Positions 22,801-30,564 of a DNA stretch of 64,000 nt are shown here, piece by piece (position 1 is the first letter of the stretch; the number at the start of each line of letters is the position of its first letter). Source of the DNA: Kalmanozyma brasiliensis GHG001 (taxonomy: Eukaryota; Basidiomycota; Ustilaginomycetes; Ustilaginales). Made by a program: the position numbers and the translations under genes. Where the stretch lies: NCBI RefSeq assembly GCF_000497045.1, contig NW_015961951.1, positions 310,001 to 374,000 of the forward strand, given 5' to 3'. Under the pieces are notes generated by a model. That model was not told the origin of the DNA, ran no database searches, and saw only the letters and a program-made list of their open reading frames with translations.

Positions 22801-23064
22801 TCGACGAGCTTGAACGAGAAGAAGACCGGCATCGCTGCGGGGTCGAAAGGGAAGGAGAAGGCCGAGTCGCGAGACACGGCATGCAGCTTGCCGAGGCTGG
22901 ACGACAAGACGCACAAGTACATTGCGATGCGGGCGCGATGCAAGACGGAACGAGATCTGTGGGTGCGATGCATCACGTACGAGATCGAGAAGATTGTGCG
23001 GGACGATGTGGAGCGCGAGAAGAAGCTCAAGAACCTTGGCAAGACCGACTACAAGGACAAGTAG
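16876..23064 (+). CDS. Giant PH-domain protein, Spo71/Mug56-like
   Basis: Single-exon frame of 2062 residues, ATG at 16876. The first 700 residues and about 800-1180 are Ser/Thr/Pro/Ala-rich and predicted disordered. Ordered blocks are: TKWTGESFQVGESFWRIV near 710, resembling the conserved N-terminal block of Spo71 proteins; a PH-like domain from about 1196 (MLVKIAWTPHEDLPGDFDEL to the VYEL-type end near 1355); a helical region with IYERTVENEPRHWAVL; a partial PH-like segment around 1735-1790; and a C-terminal PH domain interrupted by insertions from about 1832 to 2050 (GRLFHKKSSYSAFKMRDYVL to RDLWVRCITYEIEKI). Yeast Spo71 and fission-yeast Mug56 act at the forespore membrane; here a role in lipid binding or membrane shaping during spore or cell-wall formation is inference. 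Family call is probable. Confidence 0.78.
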   Translation: MATASPSRPAPLRDFEPPRSPMAQTSKASASHVASSSRGPKDDFAARVPFPPSKPLCLKCRPLLPLSQSTASIPTNHPADSTSIITPANHVIIRHYIGPTPHPSPVARATAKAIVEDNAARAGNDQPRSQPFEPSQPDVDTNVTSTDYAASPANHPCLTQATQAHSWTDPVRNPGPSDPQRYAQGNDVSHPSSPRKQDMQLHPPRPRVVHRDPSSTSVFSNASFVSAHSMARSALSDSETAQRGQTAFDPPPTTATSDHASSSTNRAVSPSKKRFALHSKKSNQSFPASAAASASLRPPTSILRTAASLAPYNKADTYLHAPTTTRGNIGNVRSADNLRVSALRQQRRIGSEGSPRSLTSATSSPSTLPDALPILDLPLTEIEDAITDKNSSSHTKGPSHAPYPNGSAINGHHAIQDGQRRSFSGSDELRNRGSDPVLRSKTSFTGSSRSAADNTEPDDRDLLHPTWGQADPTPALNDDTQDGAVLDGSTTLLNPTSGTVPQDGQESPTKASRNLMGRGLPSKKRSLTFSRDPSAAHIQRTSAGIHLPRAVDHHRDFSRQSRVSRASTTGTFNTVGTVATEGSFGATAGPSSSLARRFLVGGSLRRDSKRSNSTPASNQRLSIDPTRTVSSRDPFAVSSPSSARTRKHTSPFAVTRRRKLRSTSYASLQRDRSRRISATGTEVSLDDSASSTRIRGVRPGAIGTSGGGTKWTGESFQVGESFWRIVSERRDSLQKSLPCTCGHAPGALADDEYALSNHSDASRQKRAEQYAAKVQHLKQSPDGVITLLAQEAQDATDDKTTVAQANALNDTSKKLSGQQRKMQDSIVTHSNNGKARDAAPSRRRLTHDESAATIQTVHPDEATPVAIEARQGWSEIVSKMSSLTGELSNGLKVGKADRKGKTASTGVSSSSAHQAEAPTFAQVHQPAASNLSQGTSPRPPTDSDLKILARSSSLIESDKASTASKSVYASLHPSTQANGFAPRASSLASGNAPAMTRSDALSHPAPPASVEASDPQLVHQLLRRKSDLGERPDHLPDAASDHAVAIRPVASPLSLTPGHEPATLDAGPLLEQDPLPFEGSPTEEKAASRAMSNGLLKAVGLSGNPQRKKTVKFDTGSVRPPLKSRWTASLFGGKSAEAEALPSHPFGASAGDAQPRPPAEVLARPQPHALQRPTSEDSSPPRSEVLESEASFVTRRSELKKDRMLVKIAWTPHEDLPGDFDELQARKYTIREEDWHEYVVVFRMGKLELWADPSLTNKIVGNGDHLKLRLTIPLSRGSTFVSLYSPIDRIFCLTFQPWKVLSAQHNKRGLHLRRQGTDIVLFDCRARSAAADWVWELWRELGGLIPESLEVHVPSFGLKVKLPVPETMPVERPESATTPASQLSAGTGGLLALSSIGESKEGGEGFKLVNRNNVIAMIWNLFRRVEEWRDLVKVSEQRGLRLELAWRRGTELDWIIYERTVENEPRHWAVLCGALLRDYKQPAILELRAAAHYPTSVLLAPGQFMQEPPAVEGFLWRVKAVSNSLTRLYFSTYDGHIYVCRMTRACEPDRHLESLMKEAMSTRVPRASGATQGRASQPATPATRTALSRALGKFVGANKSARRDEDMATLRQNVLDAISITAETEEELQAQIEAYESFERRRQFEQIRGSDGFIDLKQIHTIKTAGSGPVRCPGEDDIRRPMRRASNPLTEKVKGDLAVAQQDGEESDDEDASHTIADIGGREGYELAEDVDEVRRARQIVMTLTNGKTIQLEAFSASVAREWVESIDALVRYWRRRERADAAQLMYAAGVDISELHKHLQGRNAHKHGLDGGVDEQKLSPMLSNIWNWCQIEGCRNIIRSGRLFHKKSSYSAFKMRDYVLIAGRLICFKLVNSVRTTRARQNNGIFHRRQDTVIHLRDAYVYSGKLSEDMLKNGRSDPAQAVSGIGGGGSNSGKRHRVPRVYADGLFSIDDDEDCTFVIRYRPERVNVPADPAVSTSLNEKKTGIAAGSKGKEKAESRDTACSLPRLDDKTHKYIAMRARCKTERDLWVRCITYEIEKIVRDDVEREKKLKNLGKTDYKDK

Positions 23065-23442
23065 GCGGGGCTAGGCCGATATCACCGTGGTCTCAGCTGC
23101 ATGGCGCTCGTGACTGAACGGACCAGCCAAAGGACAAACACTGCGAGGGCGGATCCACCACATTCAGTCCCAAAATATCCATCATTCATTCTTTGAGATT
23201 TGAAATAGACATGAATGGATCTGACTCTGCTTCACTGGGAGTTTGTGGTGATTGGCCTGGTTTCGTCTTCACGAAAGGCGAAGGCGTGGTTGCTGGATAC
23301 AATAGCAGGAAGACTTAATTGAGATGGGATCCCCATCGAAGAATAAAAGTACAAATGCGGGTCCTGAAGGCAGGAGTCTCGTCGGAAACCGATGCTTGGT
23401 ATGCATGATGAGCTCTCGTGATGCTGTATATTGTCAAAGCGA
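23065..23442. other. Convergent 3' region
   Basis: Lies between the stop codons of the PH-domain gene and the mitochondrial uS12 gene. A/T-richer than its surroundings, as expected for 3' ends; no gene seen. Confidence 0.5.
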
Positions 23443-23946
23443 CTAAGGAGCAGCCTTTGGCTTCTTTGCGCCGTACTTTGACCTGGAAGTCTGTCTTCCT
23501 GCGACACCGGCGAGGTCCTGGGCGCCTCTGACCAGATGATATCGGATACCGGGGCAGTCCTGTACACGGCCGCCTCGAACGAGCACCACCGAGTGCTCTT
23601 GCAGGTTGTGACCCTCACCAGGGATGTAGGCAGTGATGAGACGGCCGTTGGAGAGTTTGACACGGGCGACCTTGCGAATGGCCGAGTTGGGCTTTTTGGG
23701 CTTGGTGGTGAAGATCTTGCTGCAGACACCCTTGACGAAGGGCTTTGATTCGAGCGCAGGGACCTTGTTCACAGGAGGGCGATGTGGTTTACGTGCTCCT
23801 CGGAGAGTCTGTTGCAGAGTGACAGACCATGATTGGGATGTGGAGAACGCTCGTTGGGCGGAGAAGCCTGGGGCGGAAGCAGAGGCGAGACGAGAGGGTC
23901 CGGCGACGACGCTTCGCAAGAGTGATGAAACCATGTTCCACGACAT
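23443..23946 (-). CDS. MRPS12: Mitochondrial ribosomal protein uS12m
   Basis: Small-subunit protein of the mitoribosome decoding centre. ATG at 23946 gives 167 residues; the open frame runs further upstream, but a transit-peptide-like start ([20 protein letters not shown], then SAQRAFSTS) fits this ATG. The mature part matches bacterial S12: [33 protein letters not shown], the loop [20 protein letters not shown], and [19 protein letters not shown], ending in [11 protein letters not shown] second ATG three codons in is possible. The gene is divergent from the ChAPs gene. Confidence 0.95.
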   Translation of the reverse strand: MSWNMVSSLLRSVVAGPSRLASASAPGFSAQRAFSTSQSWSVTLQQTLRGARKPHRPPVNKVPALESKPFVKGVCSKIFTTKPKKPNSAIRKVARVKLSNGRLITAYIPGEGHNLQEHSVVLVRGGRVQDCPGIRYHLVRGAQDLAGVAGRQTSRSKYGAKKPKAAP

Positions 23947-24465
23947 TCTGAGATATAATGCAGTCCTTGCTGGGACTTGCGCGGTATCGTGACGATGGTG
24001 CAGAGCCGGTAGATGATGCTTTTGAGATGGCGAGAAGAAAGCGATGTGAGAAAGCAAAAAAGAGGCCCCCTTATGCATCACGTGAGATTTTAACCTAACA
24101 CTTTGAAAAAAAGTCACGAAGCACGCGAATGGTGCTCCGCCAACAGAAAAGCCATCAGAGACACGGCAGCGCGAGAAGAAAGCGCCAGCAACGCACCAGC
24201 CATCTCCAAGACAAAAGGCGCCGCGCTTGCCCTCAATTCGTGATGAGCACTTGACATCTTCTCGAAGCCATCTTCTCGATTCACACCGTCATTATCCTCC
24301 ACGCAATCCTCACCTTCGCCCTAGGCTACAACAAGCTCCCAGACGATTCCTCATTGAAGGCCATCACCATCAGCTGTCCGGCCCTTTCGCTGGCGTAGCG
24401 GACACTCACGCGAAAGCACCCAGCCATATCGAAGCAGACGTGCTCTGCCCATACCCCGCGACACG
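23947..24465. promoter_or_regulatory. Divergent promoter region MRPS12 / ChAPs
   Basis: There are 519 bases between start codons. It holds both leaders; the open frame in it on minus (upstream of the uS12m ATG) has no domain similarity and is not used. No specific site is claimed. Confidence 0.5.
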
Positions 24466-26880
24466 ATGGGTGACACTTTCACCAATCAACCTGAATTCTT
24501 CGAGGTGGAGCTCGGTGAGAGTCTGCTTTCGAGAAACGAAACCCTCGCTTCTTTCCGAGAGCTTGGCCCGCCTGATCTGGTTCACGTCATCAAATCCACA
24601 GGCAGCAGCGCCAGGTCCCGCGACATCGGCTCTTATCACTACGTTTCGGGCGTCGATGCTTCGTCTTCGGCCGCGCTTGCCGCGTATATCAACAGCCTCA
24701 CCTACGAGCTCGACCAAAACACCAGTTTCTTCTCCAGCAAAGCTGCCTATAAGCTCAAAAGCGGCGCATACTGTTGCTTCAATGCATTCTCGCGTGTCGA
24801 TGTTCGCGTAGAAGTGCGCATCCCAGGAAGTGTAGATGCCTACGTCGTGGACCTTCGCGGAGAGCGTCACGAAACCACACCCGAGATCTGGCAGGAGGTC
24901 TACCTCTCTGCGCTGCTCCGCTCCATTCTCTACGCCGACGATGCCAACTACCGCCTCGCCGGCTATCGCAAGCTCGACCCCATCTCCAGTCCCGACGCTG
25001 AATACCGCTTTTTACAAGCAGCGGAGAACCTCTTTTTCAAAGGCTGGCAGCTCGGCTCTGATCCCGAGATCCAGGTCGCAACCGTCGTTTCAAATCACCT
25101 CACCGCTGGTATTCTCAAGTACTTTGGCGAGGCATCCAGGTACGAGCAGGCCGTCAACCTTTTCGAGAAGCTGTGGGCGAGGGAGCCAGAAGTGGCAGCT
25201 CTCGTCGCTCAATCCTACCTCGGCATGAACGAAGAGATCAAGGCCGTCCAGGTGATGCACACTGCCATCAAGGAGACTCCGCAGTCCTATGCTCTGCTGC
25301 ATGCTCAGGTCGACTTCCTCCGATCCAAGGGCAAGTTCGAATGGGCGCTCAAGGTGGCCAAGCAGGCAGTCAATTGCGCTCCGTCCGAGTTTGTCACGTG
25401 GGCTAAGCTTACGGAATGCTACATCGATCTCGAGCAGTGGGAGTCGGCGCTGTACACGCTCAACTCGTGTCCTATGTTCACCTACAACGAGCGCGACTTG
25501 CATAGGATGCCCACACCAGCGCGCAGCCACTTGCCCGTCAAGACGTTCATCACCGAGAGCGGACTGGTTGATGAGGAGAGTGCTCGCGACAACGAGGCAG
25601 ATGTTGCGCTTCTACGTTTGCCTGCACCGGCGCTGCGCGGTACGTTTGCGAAAGCATACGCGCTGCTGGGCCGTCTGGTCAGCTCGATCGGATGGGATGA
25701 GCTGCTCAGATACCGCTCAGAGGTGTTTGTTATGGAGGAGGAGTATCGTGCACAAAAAGCTGCCGCAACGCAGCCCGAAGATGATGACGCTTCGACTCGA
25801 GGAGTGGCTCCGATCGACTCGCCTGCCATTGCATCGTCCACACCACCACAACCGTCCAGCTTCTCTGCTGGCGCCACAGGACTGGATACTGAGGCAGACG
25901 ACGCCGATGACCGGAGTGATGACAGCAGCGAAGTGCAGCCCGCCAACAACGGGGCGGCGAAATCGCAACTGGGTATCAACACAGCTGCGAACGCGTCCTC
26001 GCAGTCGATCCCCACCATTAAGATCTCGACCGACTCGGACCACGAGCGAGAAAAGCAAGAGCTGGAAGACTACATGAAGACGATGAATCAGCCGTCGGGT
26101 CAGCAAGACGATGCGGCCGAGGACGAAGCGAAACGACCTTCGATCCAGATCGATCCCCCGCCGCTGGAAAAGCCGGCTCAAGCCTCGGCGGGCCACGGGA
26201 GGACCGACTCGACGTCTACGGCTGTGCCCGGCGATCTGTCTGCCACGTCGCACCACAGCACGGCTGCCAACGGCAAACCTGGCCCGATTGTCAACGGCGA
26301 GCACGATGCGTCGATCGCGATGGCCGAAGCGCGACAGAAGGAGAAGAACGCTGGCTTTTCGTTCCGTGACAAGCGACTGTGCGAGCGGTGGCTGGACAAC
26401 CTGTTCATGGTGCTGTACGAGGACCTGCGGGTGTACACCATTTGGCGGGCCGAGATTGCGCACTTCCGCACGCAGAACCTGGCGTACCGCAAGACGGGAA
26501 CGGAGTGGGAGATCCTGGGCGAGCTGGCGCTGCGGTTGCTGCACAAGGACGAAGCGCGGGACGCCTTCCAGCGTTGTGTCGATGTCAAGTTCAGCGCGAA
26601 AGCCTACCTGCGTCTGCTGGAGCTGTACACGGAGGCGCGCGATGTGCAGAGGAGCCTGTGGACGGCAATCCGACTGACGGCGTACCACCACCGGTGGTAC
26701 ATGGAGGGCAGCTTCCCTGGCGCGGTGGCCACGAGCCTGTTCAAGCTGATCAAGACCGAAGGACTAGCCAAGGTGTCGTACACGCTCGTGTCGATGAGCC
26801 CGCCTCAGGCGATACTCAAGCTGATGCAGAACTACTTTGCGTATGCGACGGCGTTCAAGGTGCCTGGCTATGACTTTTGA
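24466..26880 (+). CDS. ChAPs-family exomer cargo adaptor (Bch1/Bud7/Chs6-like)
   Basis: Subunit of the exomer coat, which with Chs5 and Arf1 exports selected cargo such as chitin synthase from the trans-Golgi to the cell surface. Single exon, 804 residues, ATG at 24466. The N-terminal half carries the ChAPs conserved blocks FFEVELGES, GPPDLVHVIK and YHYVSGVDASS. TPR-like helices follow at about 200-330 (YEQAVNLFEKLWAREPEV, SYALLHAQVDFLRSKGKFEW, CAPSEFVTWAKLTECY). Residues about 438-625 are an acidic Ser/Gln/Asp-rich insertion. The conserved C-terminal block from 628 (FSFRDKRLCERWLDNLFMVL) ends in AYHHRWYMEGSFPG and the terminal helix. Only one such gene is in this window, so the paralogue cannot be named. 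Confidence 0.94.
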   Translation: MGDTFTNQPEFFEVELGESLLSRNETLASFRELGPPDLVHVIKSTGSSARSRDIGSYHYVSGVDASSSAALAAYINSLTYELDQNTSFFSSKAAYKLKSGAYCCFNAFSRVDVRVEVRIPGSVDAYVVDLRGERHETTPEIWQEVYLSALLRSILYADDANYRLAGYRKLDPISSPDAEYRFLQAAENLFFKGWQLGSDPEIQVATVVSNHLTAGILKYFGEASRYEQAVNLFEKLWAREPEVAALVAQSYLGMNEEIKAVQVMHTAIKETPQSYALLHAQVDFLRSKGKFEWALKVAKQAVNCAPSEFVTWAKLTECYIDLEQWESALYTLNSCPMFTYNERDLHRMPTPARSHLPVKTFITESGLVDEESARDNEADVALLRLPAPALRGTFAKAYALLGRLVSSIGWDELLRYRSEVFVMEEEYRAQKAAATQPEDDDASTRGVAPIDSPAIASSTPPQPSSFSAGATGLDTEADDADDRSDDSSEVQPANNGAAKSQLGINTAANASSQSIPTIKISTDSDHEREKQELEDYMKTMNQPSGQQDDAAEDEAKRPSIQIDPPPLEKPAQASAGHGRTDSTSTAVPGDLSATSHHSTAANGKPGPIVNGEHDASIAMAEARQKEKNAGFSFRDKRLCERWLDNLFMVLYEDLRVYTIWRAEIAHFRTQNLAYRKTGTEWEILGELALRLLHKDEARDAFQRCVDVKFSAKAYLRLLELYTEARDVQRSLWTAIRLTAYHHRWYMEGSFPGAVATSLFKLIKTEGLAKVSYTLVSMSPPQAILKLMQNYFAYATAFKVPGYDF

Positions 26881-28239
26881 GGTGGGCATGACGACGAAGC
26901 CTCATCTGTAACGCAATGCAGCAATTCTGCGATCCTCTTTTGTGTTGTTGAATCTGCGGCTGCGAATGTTGATACGGTGCGGCAGTGAGCAGCTTGACAT
27001 GTTCGGGAGCATCCGGACCGACATGTCCCTGCTTCCGACGGAGAGGTGTGAGATCGAGTCAAGTTGCGATCCAGTGTTCGGGAGTGCGCCGTACATGCAT
27101 GAGCTTGCGAGAAGCATGCTGCGCAATGAAAAAGGCTCCGAGCTTGCACACCCGACGTCATCTCAACACGACGGTCAAACCCACCAAACTACGGACGAGA
27201 TGATCGACAAAGGGTCCAAGAAGGCGAATGACCCTGTTGATGAGGACTACTGTAGGTGCCAGACGACCTCATCCGACAAAGTCAAGCCGTTCCGTTCTGC
27301 GTCTTGGCTGGTCGGATCGTCGGCAGAAGCTTTTGCACTCTTCTCGAAATTCAACCGGCGTGCTACCCAGGGTCTTGGCGCACCGAAATTCTCGCGAGTC
27401 TGCCTAAGGAGCGCGCCTCGGCTGTTGATTTGGTGCGTTGCTTGGCAAGCACCCTGACGACTTTTTCGCATGTCATAGCACAGCCCTTCTTCTTTGACAG
27501 TTCTCGGCGAATTTTCTTGTTTCAGGCCAGCTGCATGTCGATCTTGGGACAGGGTTCATTTGAGCCAAGCCCCTTGCATGCTGCCGAGCTTGTGGGTGGA
27601 GAAATGATGTCGGCGCAAGTCCGTCGATGCATAGGGAGGCGCACCCAAGCTCTGTGCGATGTTTGCCAAGTGAGGTTCGTTCGAGCTTCATTGTCAGCTG
27701 GCAGGTGAGGGCTCCCCTGACTGACTGATGAAGAAGGGAAGGGAGACTGCGCCTCGTTATGAGTTGGTTTGTGGCGAGCCAAACACAAGTGCTTGTGACG
27801 GTGCGAGGTTGGAAGCTTGATCATGTTTACCACGGCTTCGATCGGATGGCAAAGCTTCTTGGCAGGGCGCACAGCACAGGAGTTCAGCTGAATGAGCGGC
27901 GGCGCAGCATTGTGCTTCATTTCGATGCTTGGCTTTGCACATCACCCAATTGAACACCGTCTTTTCCGCTCTCTCTCCGCGGGCGCAGTATCCGCACTTT
28001 TGGGGTCTACCGGTGACTCCGATCCTTCTGTCGGACTGGTTCCGAGAAGAAGCGGCTTGAGTGTGACATGTATATCACTCCGGTTGCTCCGATGTCACGC
28101 AGCTTCGGCCCTGTGCCGTTTGCCTTTGTCATCCCCTCGATACTACCTTGCTTCCCCTCTTCCATCTTCTCTCAACACATTCGGTCGCTTCACTAGATAG
28201 ACGATCCTTCACTGACTAGACAGTGGTCACAGCGACAGC
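26881..28239. other. Intergenic region upstream of the GMC oxidoreductase
   Basis: Spans 1.36 kb between the ChAPs stop and the GMC start. It contains short open frames on both strands (such as 26942-27457) without ATG support or domain similarity. The 150 bases before 28240 are pyrimidine-rich and probably leader. A long regulated promoter for the secreted oxidoreductase is possible but not shown. Confidence 0.5.
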
Positions 28240-30357
28240 ATGAAGTCGTCCTCAGTCTCCGCCACTTCGGTGCTGGCCCTGGCGTTGGTGACAGCATCCA
28301 CAACACTACCCCTCGTCTCGTCCGCCTCGATACCTGTCGACTACTCGCTCTTCAAGCGATCCGTCACCACAGATGCATCGCAACTAGCCGGCGCCATCTA
28401 CGACTACATCATTGTCGGCGGTGGTCTCGCTGGTCTTGTGGTGGCCAACCGCCTCTCCGCCAACCCCAACATCTCGGTCGCCGTCATCGAAGCAGGCGCC
28501 TCTGGCTACGCAGACAACAACAAGTTTGTCGTACCCGCAGCGAATCTCTACGACTCGTCCGTCGGGACCCAGTACGACTGGCAATGGACAACCACGCCTC
28601 AAGCGGGTCTATCGGGTCGATCTGCCCCTTGGCCGCGCGGCAAAGTGCTAGGGGGCTCTTCGGCCATTAACGGCCTCTACTACGTACGACACTCTGACAT
28701 CGAACAGAACGCCTGGGCGGACCTCATCAACGACCAACAAGACTGGACGTGGGATCGCATGCTCGATGCCATGAAGAAGAGCGAGACGTATACCCCGCCC
28801 AATCAGGCGACCACCTCGCGTGTCTCTGTTCCCTTCGACACTTCCTCGCACGGAACCGATGGTCCTGTGCACGTCAGCTATCCGCAATCCACCTATCCTC
28901 AGGTCGGCGCGTTCCTCAACTCGTCCAGTAATGTGGGCATTCCACTCTCGCAGAATCCTGATGCGGGGCAGAGCTGGGGCGCCTTCCTGGCTACGTCGAA
29001 CATCAACCCGACCAACTCGACACGCAGCTTCTCCCGCACCGCCTACCTCGACCCGGTCACCTTCAGGAGCAACCTCGACGTCCTCACTGGTCACCTTGTG
29101 ACCCGCATCACGTTCAACTCGACCACCGATGCCTCGGGCGCCGTTGCCTCGGGTGTCGAATTCAGCTCCTCCAGCGGAGCCACACCGCAACCCGTATACG
29201 CGCGAAAAGAAGTCATCCTCTGCGGCGGGGCGGTCAACGACCCTCAGATCCTGCAGCTGAGCGGTATCGCCGACGCCGCCCTCCTCCGCAGTCTGGGCAT
29301 CCAACAGGTCGTCGACCTTCCCGGCGTCGGATATCATCTGCAAGATCACCTGTCCACCGGCGTCGTCTTCTCCCCCTCTTCGTCGGCCACTATGCCCCCT
29401 ACCACTGTCACCGGCAACCGCGCGACAGACTCGTACGTCAACAGCGCCATCGCCTACGTCTCAGGGTCGACCATTTTCGGCGACACCACCTGGTCCTCGC
29501 TCATCTCACAGATGCGCACGGATCGCGACGCCAACGTCGCCGCGTACGACGCACCTGCCGCGGTGAAAGCGGGATACAATGCGACGTACACTGCGCAGGT
29601 GGATCGATTCTTCCCATCGCAGATCGGACCGATTGAGCTTTTGTTCGCGCTGTCGTTTGGGGGAGTGCAAGTTCAAGCGGCACTGCAACACCCTTTGTCG
29701 AGGGGAAGCATCAAAGTGACGTCGACGAATGCGTTTACTCCGCCTGCGATCGACCCTGCCTACCTATCGAATCCGGTGGACATGACGATTTTGAGGGAAG
29801 GGTTCAAGCTCGCCCGTCGTGTCGGGTCTACTGCACCCCTGTCCACTTTCACCTCATCCGAAGTTGCCCCAGGCAGCGGTGTGAGCAGCGACGCCCAGTG
29901 GGAAGAATGGATCCGCGGCGCGGTGGGGACGGAATTCCACCCGAGCAGCACGTGCTCCATGCTCCCGCGCGAGCAGGGCGGCGTGGTGGACAGCAAGCTG
30001 CGAGTGTACGGCACCCAGAACGTCAGGGTCGTCGACGCGAGCGTTCCACCGATCAGCTTCAGTGCGCATCTGATGAGCATCACGTATGGACTGGCGGAGG
30101 TGGGGTCAGAGATGATTCTCGAGGATTGGACGAGAGGCATGGTGGAGCAGACCAATACGACGGCTGCTAGTGCGGGCGGTGGTAGGGGTGGCAGTGGTGG
30201 AAGCGGCGGTGGATCGACCGGAAGCGGAGCAGGACGGGGTGCCACCGGCGGTCTCGGCGGCGTATCCGGCACCAATGCTGCTGCGGCCATGTCCGCGAGC
30301 ACCATGGTCGGCATCGTGACAGCACTTGTCGCCGTGACAGCATCGCTCTTGGCTTGA
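28240..30357 (+). CDS. Secreted GMC oxidoreductase (glucose-oxidase-like) with GPI-type tail
   Basis: FAD-dependent oxidase/dehydrogenase of the glucose-methanol-choline family, 705 residues, single exon. A signal peptide is visible at 1-29 (LALALVTASTTLPLVSSAS). The dinucleotide fold starts near 55 with IIVGGGLAGLVVANRLS, ending VIEAG. GMC signature 1 is PWPRGKVLGGSSAINGLYYV near 130-150; signature 2 includes GGAVNDPQILQLSGI. The active-site pair is present: His567 in EFHPSSTCSM and His610 in SAHLMS, with MLPREQGGVVD between them as in glucose oxidases. After the enzyme comes a Gly/Ser linker and a hydrophobic C-terminus (MVGIVTALVAVTASLLA) with no basic tail, a classic GPI-attachment pattern. 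The substrate (glucose, aryl alcohol or other) cannot be decided by eye. Convergent with UKC1 (207 bp). Confidence 0.92.
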   Translation: MKSSSVSATSVLALALVTASTTLPLVSSASIPVDYSLFKRSVTTDASQLAGAIYDYIIVGGGLAGLVVANRLSANPNISVAVIEAGASGYADNNKFVVPAANLYDSSVGTQYDWQWTTTPQAGLSGRSAPWPRGKVLGGSSAINGLYYVRHSDIEQNAWADLINDQQDWTWDRMLDAMKKSETYTPPNQATTSRVSVPFDTSSHGTDGPVHVSYPQSTYPQVGAFLNSSSNVGIPLSQNPDAGQSWGAFLATSNINPTNSTRSFSRTAYLDPVTFRSNLDVLTGHLVTRITFNSTTDASGAVASGVEFSSSSGATPQPVYARKEVILCGGAVNDPQILQLSGIADAALLRSLGIQQVVDLPGVGYHLQDHLSTGVVFSPSSSATMPPTTVTGNRATDSYVNSAIAYVSGSTIFGDTTWSSLISQMRTDRDANVAAYDAPAAVKAGYNATYTAQVDRFFPSQIGPIELLFALSFGGVQVQAALQHPLSRGSIKVTSTNAFTPPAIDPAYLSNPVDMTILREGFKLARRVGSTAPLSTFTSSEVAPGSGVSSDAQWEEWIRGAVGTEFHPSSTCSMLPREQGGVVDSKLRVYGTQNVRVVDASVPPISFSAHLMSITYGLAEVGSEMILEDWTRGMVEQTNTTAASAGGGRGGSGGSGGGSTGSGAGRGATGGLGGVSGTNAAAAMSASTMVGIVTALVAVTASLLA

Positions 30358-30564
30358 AAAACGACCCTCAAAAGGACAACTCTTAGCATACACACACGTT
30401 CACACTTTCTTTCACCGATTTGCATCGCCTTTCATGCCGGAACACAACGGACAATCGCACCTCTCTCTCTCACATCCCACATCTCTCTGACCGCACGCTG
30501 TTGCCACCGCACGCTCGAACCGTGAGAATGCAGGATGGTCTGTGATTGCTGATCGTGTACCGCG

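Noticed and set aside
26942..27457. 171-residue plus frame after the ChAPs gene
   Set aside because: It starts with TTG, has no domain, and overlaps equally plausible frames on the other strand.
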